Assembly (NCBI GenBank): GCA_030533325.1
Contig: JAUNJJ010000018.1
Location: forward strand, 1 to 45,534
Source of the DNA: Oscillospiraceae bacterium
Lineage (GTDB): Bacteria > Bacillota > Clostridia > Oscillospirales > Ruminococcaceae
Direction of reading: 5' to 3'
DNA: 45,534 bases
Both the position numbers and the translations under genes were made by a program. Each line of letters opens with the position of its first letter. The stretch's first letter is position 1. Under the pieces are notes generated by a model. It was not told the origin of the DNA and searched no databases. It worked only from the letters and a program-made list of their open reading frames with translations. This document shows positions 1 to 7,997 of the stretch, piece by piece.

Positions 1-1052
1 GTATCTGCGTTTTCTTTGAACAGATCTTCGTAAATGGCAAAAAAAGCTATCCAAAAAACATCTTCTGATTTTATGTTCCTATCAATTATTGCGGCCATAT
101 TATTGTTTTCATCTGCTATTTCTCGAAGATTAAATACTTCCTTAGTGATGGTCTTAAATCTGTCACCGATTCCAGATGAATCCTTTAGATAATCAAGAAG
201 TCTACCTAGCTTCTTTCGATTTTCGGTTTCGTCTATAGATAATCCAAAGAATAAATCAACAATTAGAGAATACACCTCTCTTAAGTCAATTTTACAATTA
301 AGAATGTCTTGTATATTCATTTCATACTTTTTTGAAATCATTAAAGCAGCAATTTGATGCAGTTCAAGACGCTCTTCATTCCCGTCTTTTGCTAAGTGGC
401 TTTGAAGCATAGTCATTTCAGAATCAATGTTACATAATTCCTTGTGGATATTCATCATCAAGCCTTCAAAGAATCCATTGCTAATTGTGTAATTATAATT
501 CTTATAAAAAAGCTTATGTTCCAATTCTCCCCAAAAGTAGTTTGTCAGAGATTTGACCTGTATCTCCATTTTGATTTGTTCATCGTTTTCTTTGTAGATT
601 GCATCCATTCTATATATATCCAAACCGTTTTTCTGCTTTTCAGGTTGGTTATCGAAACAAACATATAATGTTCCATTTCCACAGCTAGCAAAGTTGTAAT
701 TTCTTCCAGATTCAAGTTGCGTACCAATTAAGTGTTTTTTTAGAATATCAATTATTCTTGGTTCGTCATTATTCATAAAACAAACAACTCTTATTCCAAT
801 GCCATCTTGAAGATCGTTAATGAAATCCTCCGCTATATATTTATGTTTTTGTGCATAGTTTTTTCTATAAATCTTTTCGATTAAACCTTTGGAATCTTTT
901 GAACGCCCAAAAACACTTACGTACATAATTCCGACTTTGTCGAGTTCATCTGTAATTAATTTGATAACTTCATCCTTTATTTTGTTGTATGTGTTTCTTC
1001 TATCATCAAGAATAGTTACTGCTTCATCTATAAATTTTTCGATTTTATTCAT
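1..1052 (-). CDS. RelA/SpoT-domain protein in the dnd operon (3' end beyond window)
   Basis: I translated this frame by hand: it starts with ATG at 1052 and stays open for 350 codons to the window edge, so the C-terminus is missing. Residues about 35-190 match the (p)ppGpp-synthetase fold of the RelA/SpoT family. The motif GRSKDSKGLIEK (49-60) corresponds to the family's SRVKSPESI block, with R50 and K52 kept. DGIGIRV (83-89) keeps the metal-site Asp83, and MEIQVKS (162-168) keeps the catalytic-type Glu163 and Gln165. FWGELEHKLFYK (173-184) is nearly diagnostic of small alarmone synthetases. The usual NGYRSLH substrate loop is altered to NGLDIYRMD, which lacks the His. Residues 190-350 look helical and I do not recognise them. 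The start lies 1 base after the dndE stop, with a GGAG ribosome site inside dndE, so it is co-translated with the phosphorothioation genes. Alarmone synthesis, a toxin-like pyrophosphokinase or a non-catalytic role are all possible. Confidence 0.85.
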   Translation of the reverse strand, partial: MNKIEKFIDEAVTILDDRRNTYNKIKDEVIKLITDELDKVGIMYVSVFGRSKDSKGLIEKIYRKNYAQKHKYIAEDFINDLQDGIGIRVVCFMNNDEPRIIDILKKHLIGTQLESGRNYNFASCGNGTLYVCFDNQPEKQKNGLDIYRMDAIYKENDEQIKMEIQVKSLTNYFWGELEHKLFYKNYNYTISNGFFEGLMMNIHKELCNIDSEMTMLQSHLAKDGNEERLELHQIAALMISKKYEMNIQDILNCKIDLREVYSLIVDLFFGLSIDETENRKKLGRLLDYLKDSSGIGDRFKTITKEVFNLREIADENNNMAAIIDRNIKSEDVFWIAFFAIYEDLFKENAD

Positions 1053-1053
1053 A

Positions 1054-1434
1054 TTACACCGTATCTCCTTCTCCCAACAAATGAAGAATGTATTTGTCAA
1101 CACTGCCGGCATGGTTGTACATATCAAGAAGCAACTTACTGCCTCTGTCTATATGTGCTTTAACATACTTAGGGAAGAACTCATCTTCTTCAAGAAATCT
1201 TCCTTCGATAAGCTCAAACATAGTTTTGAAGTATTCTTCATTATCGCCTGTGATAGTCTGCCTGTTAAGATCAAGTCCGTTTGAATCGGACTTGAAGTTT
1301 TGTACAGATGTCTTCTCGGCTACAGACCACGCAATAGCGTGTTTTACCAACGTATATGGTTTATAATTTGTACGTCTTTCAAGCTCCTCAAATATTTCCT
1401 GAGTCTGCTTTGACGTTTTAAGTCTGAATATCAT
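1054..1434 (-). CDS. dndE: DNA phosphorothioation protein DndE
   Basis: This 126-residue protein fits DndE in size and position, directly after dndD and in the same direction. It opens with the family's RLKTSKQTQEIFEELE helix and a following helix, YTLVKHAIAWSVAE, resembling the family's 'RLS....L..LTGL.PN.L.R.AI..SL' pattern, and it ends in LHLLGEG. DndE is a small helical protein reported to bind nicked DNA and is required for swapping a non-bridging phosphate oxygen for sulfur. An AGAGGTGA ribosome site precedes ATG 1434, with a 13-base gap to dndD. It is a little longer at the C-terminal side than I remember for short DndE proteins. Assignment rests on motif resemblance plus operon context. 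Confidence 0.85.
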   Translation of the reverse strand: MIFRLKTSKQTQEIFEELERRTNYKPYTLVKHAIAWSVAEKTSVQNFKSDSNGLDLNRQTITGDNEEYFKTMFELIEGRFLEEDEFFPKYVKAHIDRGSKLLLDMYNHAGSVDKYILHLLGEGDTV

Positions 1435-1447
1435 TGTTAATTCACCT

Positions 1448-3580
1448 CTAAAAGAAGTAACCGTTTGTTACTGTAGTCTTATTTTCGCTCTGATTGTTTG
1501 TGAGCAGATATTCTTTGGAGATAAAAGGTTTGATAATCTCATAATAATCTTTGGTGATCTCTTCGTCAGTGGATAGAATAACTACCTGACTACTGATGTT
1601 CGGGAAGAACTTCGACGAGATTTCTTCACGGTGATTAGCATCAATACGTGCATAAGGGGTGTCTATAACGAATGGAATATGCTTTCCAGATATCTGTATT
1701 ATTGCCCAGTACAATGCAAGTATGAAGATCTGTCTTTCACCTTTGGAAAGAGTGTTCAGGTCAATTCTCTTGTAAAGCTCTATCTCATCGTCATTGTCAC
1801 TGGAAATGATAGCATTCTCAATATTGTCAGCTTCATTCATAGAGAAATACCTGCAAAGACGTCTTATACTTTCATCACCGATAACCTTGAAAAATTCCTT
1901 GATACCGATGTTTGCGATAAGTGATTTAAGCTCGTCCATTGTAAAAAGCTGTGCCTGGAACAGTTCGAATTTAAAGTTTTCCGAAATCTCGATTATTGAG
2001 ATGAGATTATCTTTACGATATATTTGTTGTAGATTCTCTATTATCTTTTGCGACAACTGTTTACGGATACTGATCATACTTTTGTTGATCAGTCTTTCCA
2101 TCATCAGCGAAATGCTTGTGCTAAGGTCTAGTACATGTTTGTCCTGTGTGCTTGCACGTATCTTTTCCTTTAATGAACTAAGCTCGGAATAAAGTGACTG
2201 TATCTTTCCGCTGAGATTTTCCTGCTCTGTTTGCTTCTGTAAAGATTCCATCTCCAGAAGCTCAATCCTGTGCTTTGCATTTACAATTTCGTCTGTATAT
2301 CTCTTAGCATCTTCTTCGGACAGAGCATTTTTCAGCCTCTGTCGGATAGATGTAATTCTCTTGACTAATTTATCTTTTTCCTTTATCTTTTTTGTAAGTT
2401 CTTTTGAATCAAACGACGTGACTGCATCAGCAAGATGTAATATTTGTCCCATTTCAGTTTTTGAAAGGTCAAATATCATATCATCAAAAGCTCCGTTTGT
2501 CACTTCAAATTTCTTGATTATAGCTTCATAAAGAGCATCAGAAATACCGTTGTCTTTTTTCGTTTTATCAGCTACGATGTTGCTGATAAATTCTTTTGAG
2601 ATCATATTAATGATGTACTCGTGGATAGAAGCCTTTTCTTCATATTTTATCTGCTGACTAAGCTGAGGTATCATGTCTTTCATTATGAAAAAAGGCATAA
2701 GCTCTTCAAAGAAGGCCTTTATCTCACGGGCAATGTGTTCTCGTTTCTTATCATATTTATTTACTTCTTCTTCAAGTATCTTAGCCTCCTCCGGCGGTAA
2801 TCCTCCAGAACGTACAAATTCAGCTTCACGCTGTTCTATAAGAGTTTGAAGAGAAGCTATTTCCTGTTCGTTATTTGTAAGGGTGGTTTTACAAGCTGTT
2901 ACTGATTCTTCAGTTTCAGCTATTCTGTTAAGTAAGTCCTGATATTTGTCGTTCAGTTCTTTTTCTTCTTCACTTTCTATTCTGCCGTTGTAGTTTTTAC
3001 AAAAATGCTGCAGTATCTCAAAATCGTCTATACCGCACATTGTAAGTAATGCATTCTTTACATATTTGTTATATCCGTCGGAAGAGAAAATTGTACCGAC
3101 TTCTTCGCCGTCAAAAAGGAAGAACTCAAAAAGATCTATAGGTATGATATTAAGAATGAAAGTTTCAAACAGTATTTTTTCAGATTCATCCAGAAGCTTA
3201 CTGCCTTCGTATACACTATATTCTTCTTCTATTTTGGAATCAATGATGCTCCAGTTGCGGTTGATAGTATAATGTTTGGTTTCACGTTCTTGTTTCAGCT
3301 TTATTTCAATGGAAACGCCTGATGTGAACGGCTGTACCTGAAATGCTTTGTCGTTTATAAATCCTCTTATCTTTTTACTATAGAAAGCATTGTTGCCAGT
3401 ATAGCCAAAAGCCAGCGGACCATAAAGTGCAATTTTTATCGCTGTGAAGATAGATGTTTTTCCTGCACCATTAAGACCGCCTATCAAAATGATCGGCTGT
3501 TTTTTCTTGACCGTGAAGTCAAATACAGTTTGCCCTTCATAGGAACTGAAATTATCAAGCACCAGTTTCGTTATCTGCAT
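1448..3580 (-). CDS. dndD: DNA phosphorothioation ATPase DndD
   Basis: This 710-residue SMC/Rad50-like ATPase carries a Walker A motif GLNGAGKTS (35-43), a long central coiled coil of Glu/Lys-rich heptads (about 190-480), an ABC signature LSKGERQIF (611-619) and a Walker B FVIDTPYARID (637-647). That arrangement and length are those of DndD, the ATPase thought to provide energy or DNA nicking for sulfur insertion. The start at 3580 overlaps the end of dndC by 26 bases, which indicates translational coupling. The gene is intact. A generic AAA/SMC-type defence ATPase would be the alternative, but DndC and DndE on either side make DndD secure. Confidence 0.95.
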   Translation of the reverse strand: MQITKLVLDNFSSYEGQTVFDFTVKKKQPIILIGGLNGAGKTSIFTAIKIALYGPLAFGYTGNNAFYSKKIRGFINDKAFQVQPFTSGVSIEIKLKQERETKHYTINRNWSIIDSKIEEEYSVYEGSKLLDESEKILFETFILNIIPIDLFEFFLFDGEEVGTIFSSDGYNKYVKNALLTMCGIDDFEILQHFCKNYNGRIESEEEKELNDKYQDLLNRIAETEESVTACKTTLTNNEQEIASLQTLIEQREAEFVRSGGLPPEEAKILEEEVNKYDKKREHIAREIKAFFEELMPFFIMKDMIPQLSQQIKYEEKASIHEYIINMISKEFISNIVADKTKKDNGISDALYEAIIKKFEVTNGAFDDMIFDLSKTEMGQILHLADAVTSFDSKELTKKIKEKDKLVKRITSIRQRLKNALSEEDAKRYTDEIVNAKHRIELLEMESLQKQTEQENLSGKIQSLYSELSSLKEKIRASTQDKHVLDLSTSISLMMERLINKSMISIRKQLSQKIIENLQQIYRKDNLISIIEISENFKFELFQAQLFTMDELKSLIANIGIKEFFKVIGDESIRRLCRYFSMNEADNIENAIISSDNDDEIELYKRIDLNTLSKGERQIFILALYWAIIQISGKHIPFVIDTPYARIDANHREEISSKFFPNISSQVVILSTDEEITKDYYEIIKPFISKEYLLTNNQSENKTTVTNGYFF

Positions 3581-4952
3581 TGTCTATCTCCTTAAGTATA
3601 TCAAAATGAAGCCACTGCTGATTCAAAAGTCTTTCAAGATCCTTACGCATTATCTTCGGATTTGAATAGTTTTTGTTCTGGTGGACTGATAAAATTAGAT
3701 TCCTTACAAGTTCGCTCGGAACATCATATTCTACGCACATTTCTTCGATATCGTTTACTGTATCTTCTTTGATAAGTGCTTCTTTGTAGCTATCCCAAGG
3801 AAGCTTTTCGCCTGTGAGATCATAATACAGGTCAACCAGCACTCTGCGGGAAAGATCAAGCTCACGATCCCATATTTTATCTATTGCTCTGAGTTCATCA
3901 AGAGTAATAAGCTCATAATTGATAGCTTTCTGCGTTTCAATTAGCTTAGAGAGAATCAGCTTTCTTGCTTCCCAGGTGAATGGACCATACCCCTTGTTGC
4001 CGTGTTTATCAGCATATACTGTACCGTCTCTATGCTTTTTTTCACGGTATTCGTCAACGTCTCGTATACTCATAAGCCATGATCTGAACTCAGCTAAAGG
4101 AATAAGTTCACGATGACCGGCTTTTATAAAACCATTAAGGGATTTATCGTCCTTAACAACAGTGCAGCACCAGCAACCGAATCTTGATTGACCGCAGCTC
4201 TGGGTCTGGCCTGAGTTTGACATTCCGGCAAAAGGACATTCACCACTGTCGGCATCAGAGTAAAGAGCTACAAGTTCACTGTTGTCTGAGCCCCATGGTG
4301 TTTTACCATTGTTATGTTCCAGTAGAACTTTCCATACGTCATCAGTAGTCAGCTCAACTATAGGATTATAAACATATGCGTCAGGGATTGTTTCATGCCT
4401 GTTGAGCATACGTGTCGCAAGCTCTCTGCCTTCAATTCGACGCTTTCTTGCAATACTTTCGGCTTTGCGTACACCGAGAAGGACAATGACTTCTTTCTTT
4501 TCCTCAGCCATTATCGCTTTAATCTTATCAGCGCTCGGCTTGATTTTGAGCCTGTCAGTGCACCATCTGAATGTACCGTTCATTCTCGGAGTAGGAAGAC
4601 CTTTTCCAATTATGTTTGTCCAGTATGTATTGTTGAACTCAGGAGTTACCATGCAGGACTTTAAAGGAAGTCCGTCCCTTGCAGCAGCTTCACCGAGCAG
4701 ATTATTCATTTTGTTAAGGTATATCTTTATTAAAGGGTTCTCAATAAGGGTATCAGAGGAAATAATGTACACTGTTTTGTGCCTTTCCTGCGGCCTGAGA
4801 GACTGCAGCATCTCATAGACCAGTTCAACTACCGTAGTAGAGTCTTTTCCTCCGCTGTATCCGATTATCCATGGGCGATTATCGGACTGATAAACATACT
4901 TTATTTCGTCAATCAGTTCATCAAGAGAGTCCTCGTTAAAATAGCTATTCAT
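3555..4952 (-). CDS. dndC: DNA phosphorothioation sulfurtransferase DndC
   Basis: This is a PAPS-reductase/ATP-pyrophosphatase-like protein of 465 residues from ATG 4952. The PP-loop SGGKDST is at 33-39. Cysteines suited to a 4Fe-4S cluster lie at C239 (GECPF) and in the group C253, C260, C262, C263 (SCGQSRFGCWCC). DndC uses ATP and a persulfide-derived sulfur to modify the DNA backbone. An upstream in-frame TTG at 4973 could add 7 residues, but it sits only about 15 bases from the predicted transcription start. I therefore prefer ATG 4952, although its ribosome site (AAAGATGG) is weak. It is the first gene of the operon. No dndA (cysteine desulfurase) or dndB (repressor) precedes it, so a housekeeping desulfurase presumably supplies sulfur. 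Confidence 0.95.
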   Translation of the reverse strand: MNSYFNEDSLDELIDEIKYVYQSDNRPWIIGYSGGKDSTTVVELVYEMLQSLRPQERHKTVYIISSDTLIENPLIKIYLNKMNNLLGEAAARDGLPLKSCMVTPEFNNTYWTNIIGKGLPTPRMNGTFRWCTDRLKIKPSADKIKAIMAEEKKEVIVLLGVRKAESIARKRRIEGRELATRMLNRHETIPDAYVYNPIVELTTDDVWKVLLEHNNGKTPWGSDNSELVALYSDADSGECPFAGMSNSGQTQSCGQSRFGCWCCTVVKDDKSLNGFIKAGHRELIPLAEFRSWLMSIRDVDEYREKKHRDGTVYADKHGNKGYGPFTWEARKLILSKLIETQKAINYELITLDELRAIDKIWDRELDLSRRVLVDLYYDLTGEKLPWDSYKEALIKEDTVNDIEEMCVEYDVPSELVRNLILSVHQNKNYSNPKIMRKDLERLLNQQWLHFDILKEIDNADNETGA

Positions 4953-4994
4953 AATGATCGACCATCTTTTCAAAAATTGTTGATATATACTACT

Positions 4995-5023
4995 ATTATA
5001 CTCCTTTTGCTTACGCTTGTCAA
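4995..5023 (-). promoter_or_regulatory. Consensus sigma-A promoter of the dnd operon
   Basis: On the minus strand TTGACA (5018-5023) and TATAAT (4995-5000) are separated by exactly 17 bases, a full match to the consensus. The predicted transcript starts near 4988, giving a leader of about 36 bases before ATG 4952. I see no strong operator palindrome overlapping it. Confidence 0.88.
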
Positions 5024-5366
5024 TGAATTTTGTATAAAATTGCTATTAATATTCATTCGTTTTGTTTGATTTGACAAATATAATCGTGCAAAAGAAATAG
5101 TTTTTGTAATAAGTTATTTTGCGTAAAATGATAGAAAAATGATTTTACGTTTCAGCGATACAATATAGATTCGTCTGTTTCTTATGGAAATGAATCGTGG
5201 AAAAAAATATGCTAAGAATTCAAAACTAAGCTTTTTCTCTGAGGCGTTCGGCTGGATCATGAATAATATTATTGTCATCAATCCGAATAGCAGAAGACAG
5301 GGAAAAGAAGAGAAAATAAAAAGAGGGCATAAAAAAAGCAAGCTCTCAAATGAGAACTTGCTTTAA
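5001..5366. other. Non-coding gap between dnd operon and tRNA-Leu
   Basis: Apart from the dnd promoter and the tRNA terminator, this AT-rich stretch holds no gene I can support. Two short open frames in it (60 and 75 residues, opposite strands) lack ribosome sites and protein-like composition. A small inverted repeat, CGTAAAAT (5122-5129) with ATTTTACG (5142-5149), is visible. The stretch could contain one edge of a genomic island whose other edge is outside the window. Confidence 0.5.
5331..5364 (-). terminator. Rho-independent terminator of tRNA-Leu
   Basis: Read on the minus strand, AAGCAAGTTCTC pairs with GAGAGCTTGCTT (one G-U) around an ATTT loop and is followed by seven T's. It begins about three bases after the tRNA CCA. 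Confidence 0.85.
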
Positions 5367-5453
5367 TGGTGCCGCTGACCGGACTTGAACCGGTACGGAT
5401 GTTACTCCGAGGGATTTTAAGTCCCTTGTGTCTGCCTATTCCACCACAGCGGC
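5367..5453 (-). tRNA. tRNA-Leu (anticodon TAA)
   Basis: An 87-base class II tRNA with the CCA end encoded. The acceptor GCCGCTG pairs with CAGCGGC, the anticodon arm is AGGGA-CTTAAAA-TCCCT (anticodon TAA, reading UUA), the long variable arm is CGG...CCG, and the T arm contains GGTTCAAGTCC. It has its own consensus promoter and terminator. The dnd operon lies on its 3' side, the classic insertion side for tRNA-targeted islands. Confidence 0.97.
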
Positions 5454-5492
5454 TTAAGTATTTAATTACTACACTCGTCTGAGTGCTTATTA

Positions 5493-5521
5493 ATTATATC
5501 ACATTAATATATTATTGTCAA
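5493..5521 (-). promoter_or_regulatory. Consensus promoter of tRNA-Leu
   Basis: Minus-strand TTGACA (5516-5521), 17-base spacer, TATAAT (5493-5498), about 40 bases upstream of the tRNA 5' end. Confidence 0.88.
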
Positions 5522-5638
5522 GTATTTTTGAAAAAAATTCTCAGAGTTTTTGTCGCGTGCAAATTTTCGAAATAAATACGATGTTGGAAATTATTCTGAT
5601 TATTTATACAGACAGTTTGCGAAAAATCCTCTTTCAAC

Positions 5639-5667
5639 TTGCACACAACCTCAAAATACTGTATAAT
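5639..5667 (+). promoter_or_regulatory. Likely promoter of the amino-acid ABC importer
   Basis: TATAAT at 5662-5667 is perfect. The -35 at 5639-5644 (TTGCAC) is weak, with 17-base spacing. The leader before ATG 5705 is about 30 bases. Confidence 0.6.
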
Positions 5668-5704
5668 AGATGTATATTAAACTTAAAACAAGGGGTAGAA
5701 GTAA

Positions 5705-7213
5705 ATGAAAAAAATTCTGAGATTCAGAAATATTGCTGCTTTTCTGCTGCTTACAGCATCGCTGTTGGTTTTATTCTGCAGCTGCGGTAGTTCTGTTCCG
5801 CCCTCTGATGTAACCGGAGTTGACTCTCTTCCGGGGAAAATTATCGGTACACAGCTGGGAACCGTAGGAGATACCTATGCAAGTGATTATGAGGAACTTG
5901 GTTCAGAAATTAAGCGTTACAACAAGGGCACGGACGCAATTATGGCACTTAAACAGGGAAAGGTTGACTGTGTAATTATTGACAGTGAACCGGCAAAGAA
6001 GTTTGCTGCCCTGAACAGTGATATTACAATCCTTGATGAGGCTCTTACAAATGAAGAATATGCTATCTGTATTGCAAAGGATAAGGAAGAGCTCCTTAAT
6101 GATATTAATGCTGCACTTGCTGAACTTAAGGCAAATGGTACTATTGACAGTATTATTTCAAACTATATCGGAGAAGAAGCAGGAAACAGTCCGTATATTT
6201 CACCTGAAGGTACTGAACGAAATAACGGAAAGCTTATTATGGCAACAAATGCTGCTTTTGAACCGTATGAATTTGACAGGGGCGGTCAGGTAGTTGGTAT
6301 CGATCCTGATATTGTTCAGGCAATTGCTGATATTCTCGGTAAGGAACTTGTAATTCAGGATATGGAATTTGACTCAATTATCACAGCAGTTCAGTCAGGT
6401 AAGGCGGATATCGGTGCTGCGGGAATGACTGTTACTGAAGACAGGCTGAAAAATATTAACTTTACTAAACCTTATACAACCGCAAAACAGGTTATCATTG
6501 TCCGAAACGGAAACAGTTCTTCCGGAAGTGTAATAAAAGAAAAATTTGTCCACAACTTCATTTCCGAAGGCAGATGGAAGTATATCACAAATGGTCTTGC
6601 AACAACAATACGAATCAGTTTCTTCGCCGTAATTTTTGGTACGATATTTGGATTCCTGATAGCTATAGTCAGATTTTCCTGTGACCAGAGCGGAAAATTC
6701 CGTATTCTTAATGCACTGTGCAAACTCTATATCACAATAATCCGTGGTACACCTGCGATGATTCAGCTTCTTATAATTTACTATGTTGTATTTGCAAGCA
6801 GCAATATTGATGCCGTACTCGTTGCAACTATAGCGTTTGGTCTTAACTCATCAGCGTATATTGCTGAAATTGTCCGTGCGGGTATTTCTTCGATTGATAC
6901 CGGTCAGTTTGAGGCAGGAAGAAGCCTTGGATTTAATTATGTCCAGACTATGAGATACTTCATTCTTCCGCAGGCAATTAAAAATATCCTTCCTGCACTT
7001 GGTAATGAATTTATAGTTCTCCTTAAGGAAACCTCAATTTCCGGTTATATTGGTATAAGAGATCTTACAAGAGGGGGCGACCTTATCAGAAGTCGTACAT
7101 ATGATGCGTTTATGCCGCTCATCGCTGTTGCTCTGATATACCTGGTTATAGTTGTTATCCTCTCAAAATTAGTATCTTTACTCGAAAGGAGACTTAATAA
7201 TGACAGAAAGTAA
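5705..7213 (+). CDS. Amino-acid ABC importer: fused binding protein and permease
   Basis: This 502-residue protein has a lipoprotein-like signal (hydrophobic 9-24, candidate lipid Cys27), a type II amino-acid binding domain (about 41-268) and a permease domain (about 290-502) with several membrane helices. The permease carries the ATPase-docking EAA loop [20 protein letters not shown] (403-422). In the binding domain, residues 41-156 ([16 protein letters not shown] ... [19 protein letters not shown]) match what is normally the second half of SBP_bac_3. Residues 175-268 ([15 protein letters not shown] ... [17 protein letters not shown]) match what is normally the first half. The domain therefore reads as circularly permuted. 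The ribosome site AAGGGG precedes ATG 5705. The stop overlaps the ATPase gene by 14 bases, so the two form one importer. Polar amino acids are the likely substrate; the exact one cannot be read. Confidence 0.9.
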   Translation: MKKILRFRNIAAFLLLTASLLVLFCSCGSSVPPSDVTGVDSLPGKIIGTQLGTVGDTYASDYEELGSEIKRYNKGTDAIMALKQGKVDCVIIDSEPAKKFAALNSDITILDEALTNEEYAICIAKDKEELLNDINAALAELKANGTIDSIISNYIGEEAGNSPYISPEGTERNNGKLIMATNAAFEPYEFDRGGQVVGIDPDIVQAIADILGKELVIQDMEFDSIITAVQSGKADIGAAGMTVTEDRLKNINFTKPYTTAKQVIIVRNGNSSSGSVIKEKFVHNFISEGRWKYITNGLATTIRISFFAVIFGTIFGFLIAIVRFSCDQSGKFRILNALCKLYITIIRGTPAMIQLLIIYYVVFASSNIDAVLVATIAFGLNSSAYIAEIVRAGISSIDTGQFEAGRSLGFNYVQTMRYFILPQAIKNILPALGNEFIVLLKETSISGYIGIRDLTRGGDLIRSRTYDAFMPLIAVALIYLVIVVILSKLVSLLERRLNNDRK

Positions 7214-7940
7214 CCGACTTATCCACATCGAAAATCTTGAAAAATCATACAACGGTCTTAAGGTTCTCAATGGAATTTCGCTTGATATTAACAAGGGAGA
7301 AGTTGTAGTAATACTCGGACCATCAGGATGCGGCAAATCAACTTTTTTACGATGCCTTAATCTTCTTGAAGTACCTGATTCGGGGCATATTTATATTGAC
7401 GATACTGAGATAACTTCTCCGAAAACAAATATAGATGAGCAGCGTCAGAAGATGATGATGGTTTTCCAGCATTTTAATCTTTTTCCGCATCTTACAATAC
7501 TCGAAAACCTTACGGTCGCACCTGTTAAGCTTAAGAAAATTCCAAAGGAGAAGGCTGATGAAAAGGCTATGGAGCTCCTTAAGCGTGTCGGACTTGCAGA
7601 CAAGGCTGATTCTTATCCGAACCAGCTTTCAGGCGGTCAGAAACAGAGAGTTGCGATATGCCGGGCTCTTGCAATGGATCCGGAAGTAATTCTTTTTGAC
7701 GAACCTACTTCAGCACTTGACCCTGAGATGGTTGGTGAAGTGCTTGAAGTTATGAAGGAACTGGCTGAATCAGGAATCACGATGATCTGTGTAACTCACG
7801 AAATGGGATTTGCACGAGAGGTGGCAAGCAGGGTAATATTTATTGATAAAGGTGTTGTAGCAGAAGATGAAACACCTGAGGAATTATTCAGTAATCCGAA
7901 AAGTGAAAGACTGAAGGAGTTCCTTTCGAAACTTCTTTGA
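7200..7940 (+). CDS. Amino-acid ABC importer ATPase (GlnQ-like)
   Basis: This 246-residue ABC ATPase has Walker [10 protein letters not shown] (41-49), a Q-loop in [11 protein letters not shown], signature LSGGQKQR, Walker [13 protein letters not shown] and the switch His in CVTHEMG. The QHFNLFPH and TSALDPE patterns are typical of the polar amino-acid uptake subfamily (GlnQ/ArtP). ATG 7200 lies within the end of the permease gene. It powers the fused binding-protein/permease as a presumed homodimer on the cytoplasmic face. A terminator follows directly. Confidence 0.95.
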   Translation: MTESNRLIHIENLEKSYNGLKVLNGISLDINKGEVVVILGPSGCGKSTFLRCLNLLEVPDSGHIYIDDTEITSPKTNIDEQRQKMMMVFQHFNLFPHLTILENLTVAPVKLKKIPKEKADEKAMELLKRVGLADKADSYPNQLSGGQKQRVAICRALAMDPEVILFDEPTSALDPEMVGEVLEVMKELAESGITMICVTHEMGFAREVASRVIFIDKGVVAEDETPEELFSNPKSERLKEFLSKLL

Positions 7941-7958
7941 GTATATTAAACCAAAAAA

Positions 7959-7993
7959 CAACGGCAGAAGAAATCGGATTTCTTCTGCCGTTG
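7959..7993. terminator. Bidirectional terminator between converging genes
   Basis: A perfect 16-bp stem, CAACGGCAGAAGAAAT with ATTTCTTCTGCCGTTG, closes on a 3-base CGG loop. T's follow on the plus strand and A's precede it, so it can end both the importer operon and the minus-strand peptidase gene. Confidence 0.95.
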
Positions 7994-7997
7994 TTTT

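Noticed and set aside
889..1284. 131-residue plus-strand open frame
   Set aside because: It runs antisense to dndE and the RelA/SpoT-like gene, both with clear family motifs; it has no ribosome site or recognisable domain.
5114..5366. Two short overlapping open frames on opposite strands in the dnd-tRNA gap
   Set aside because: Low-complexity Lys/Asn or Phe/Ile-rich translations without a ribosome site; the plus-strand one runs into the tRNA terminator.
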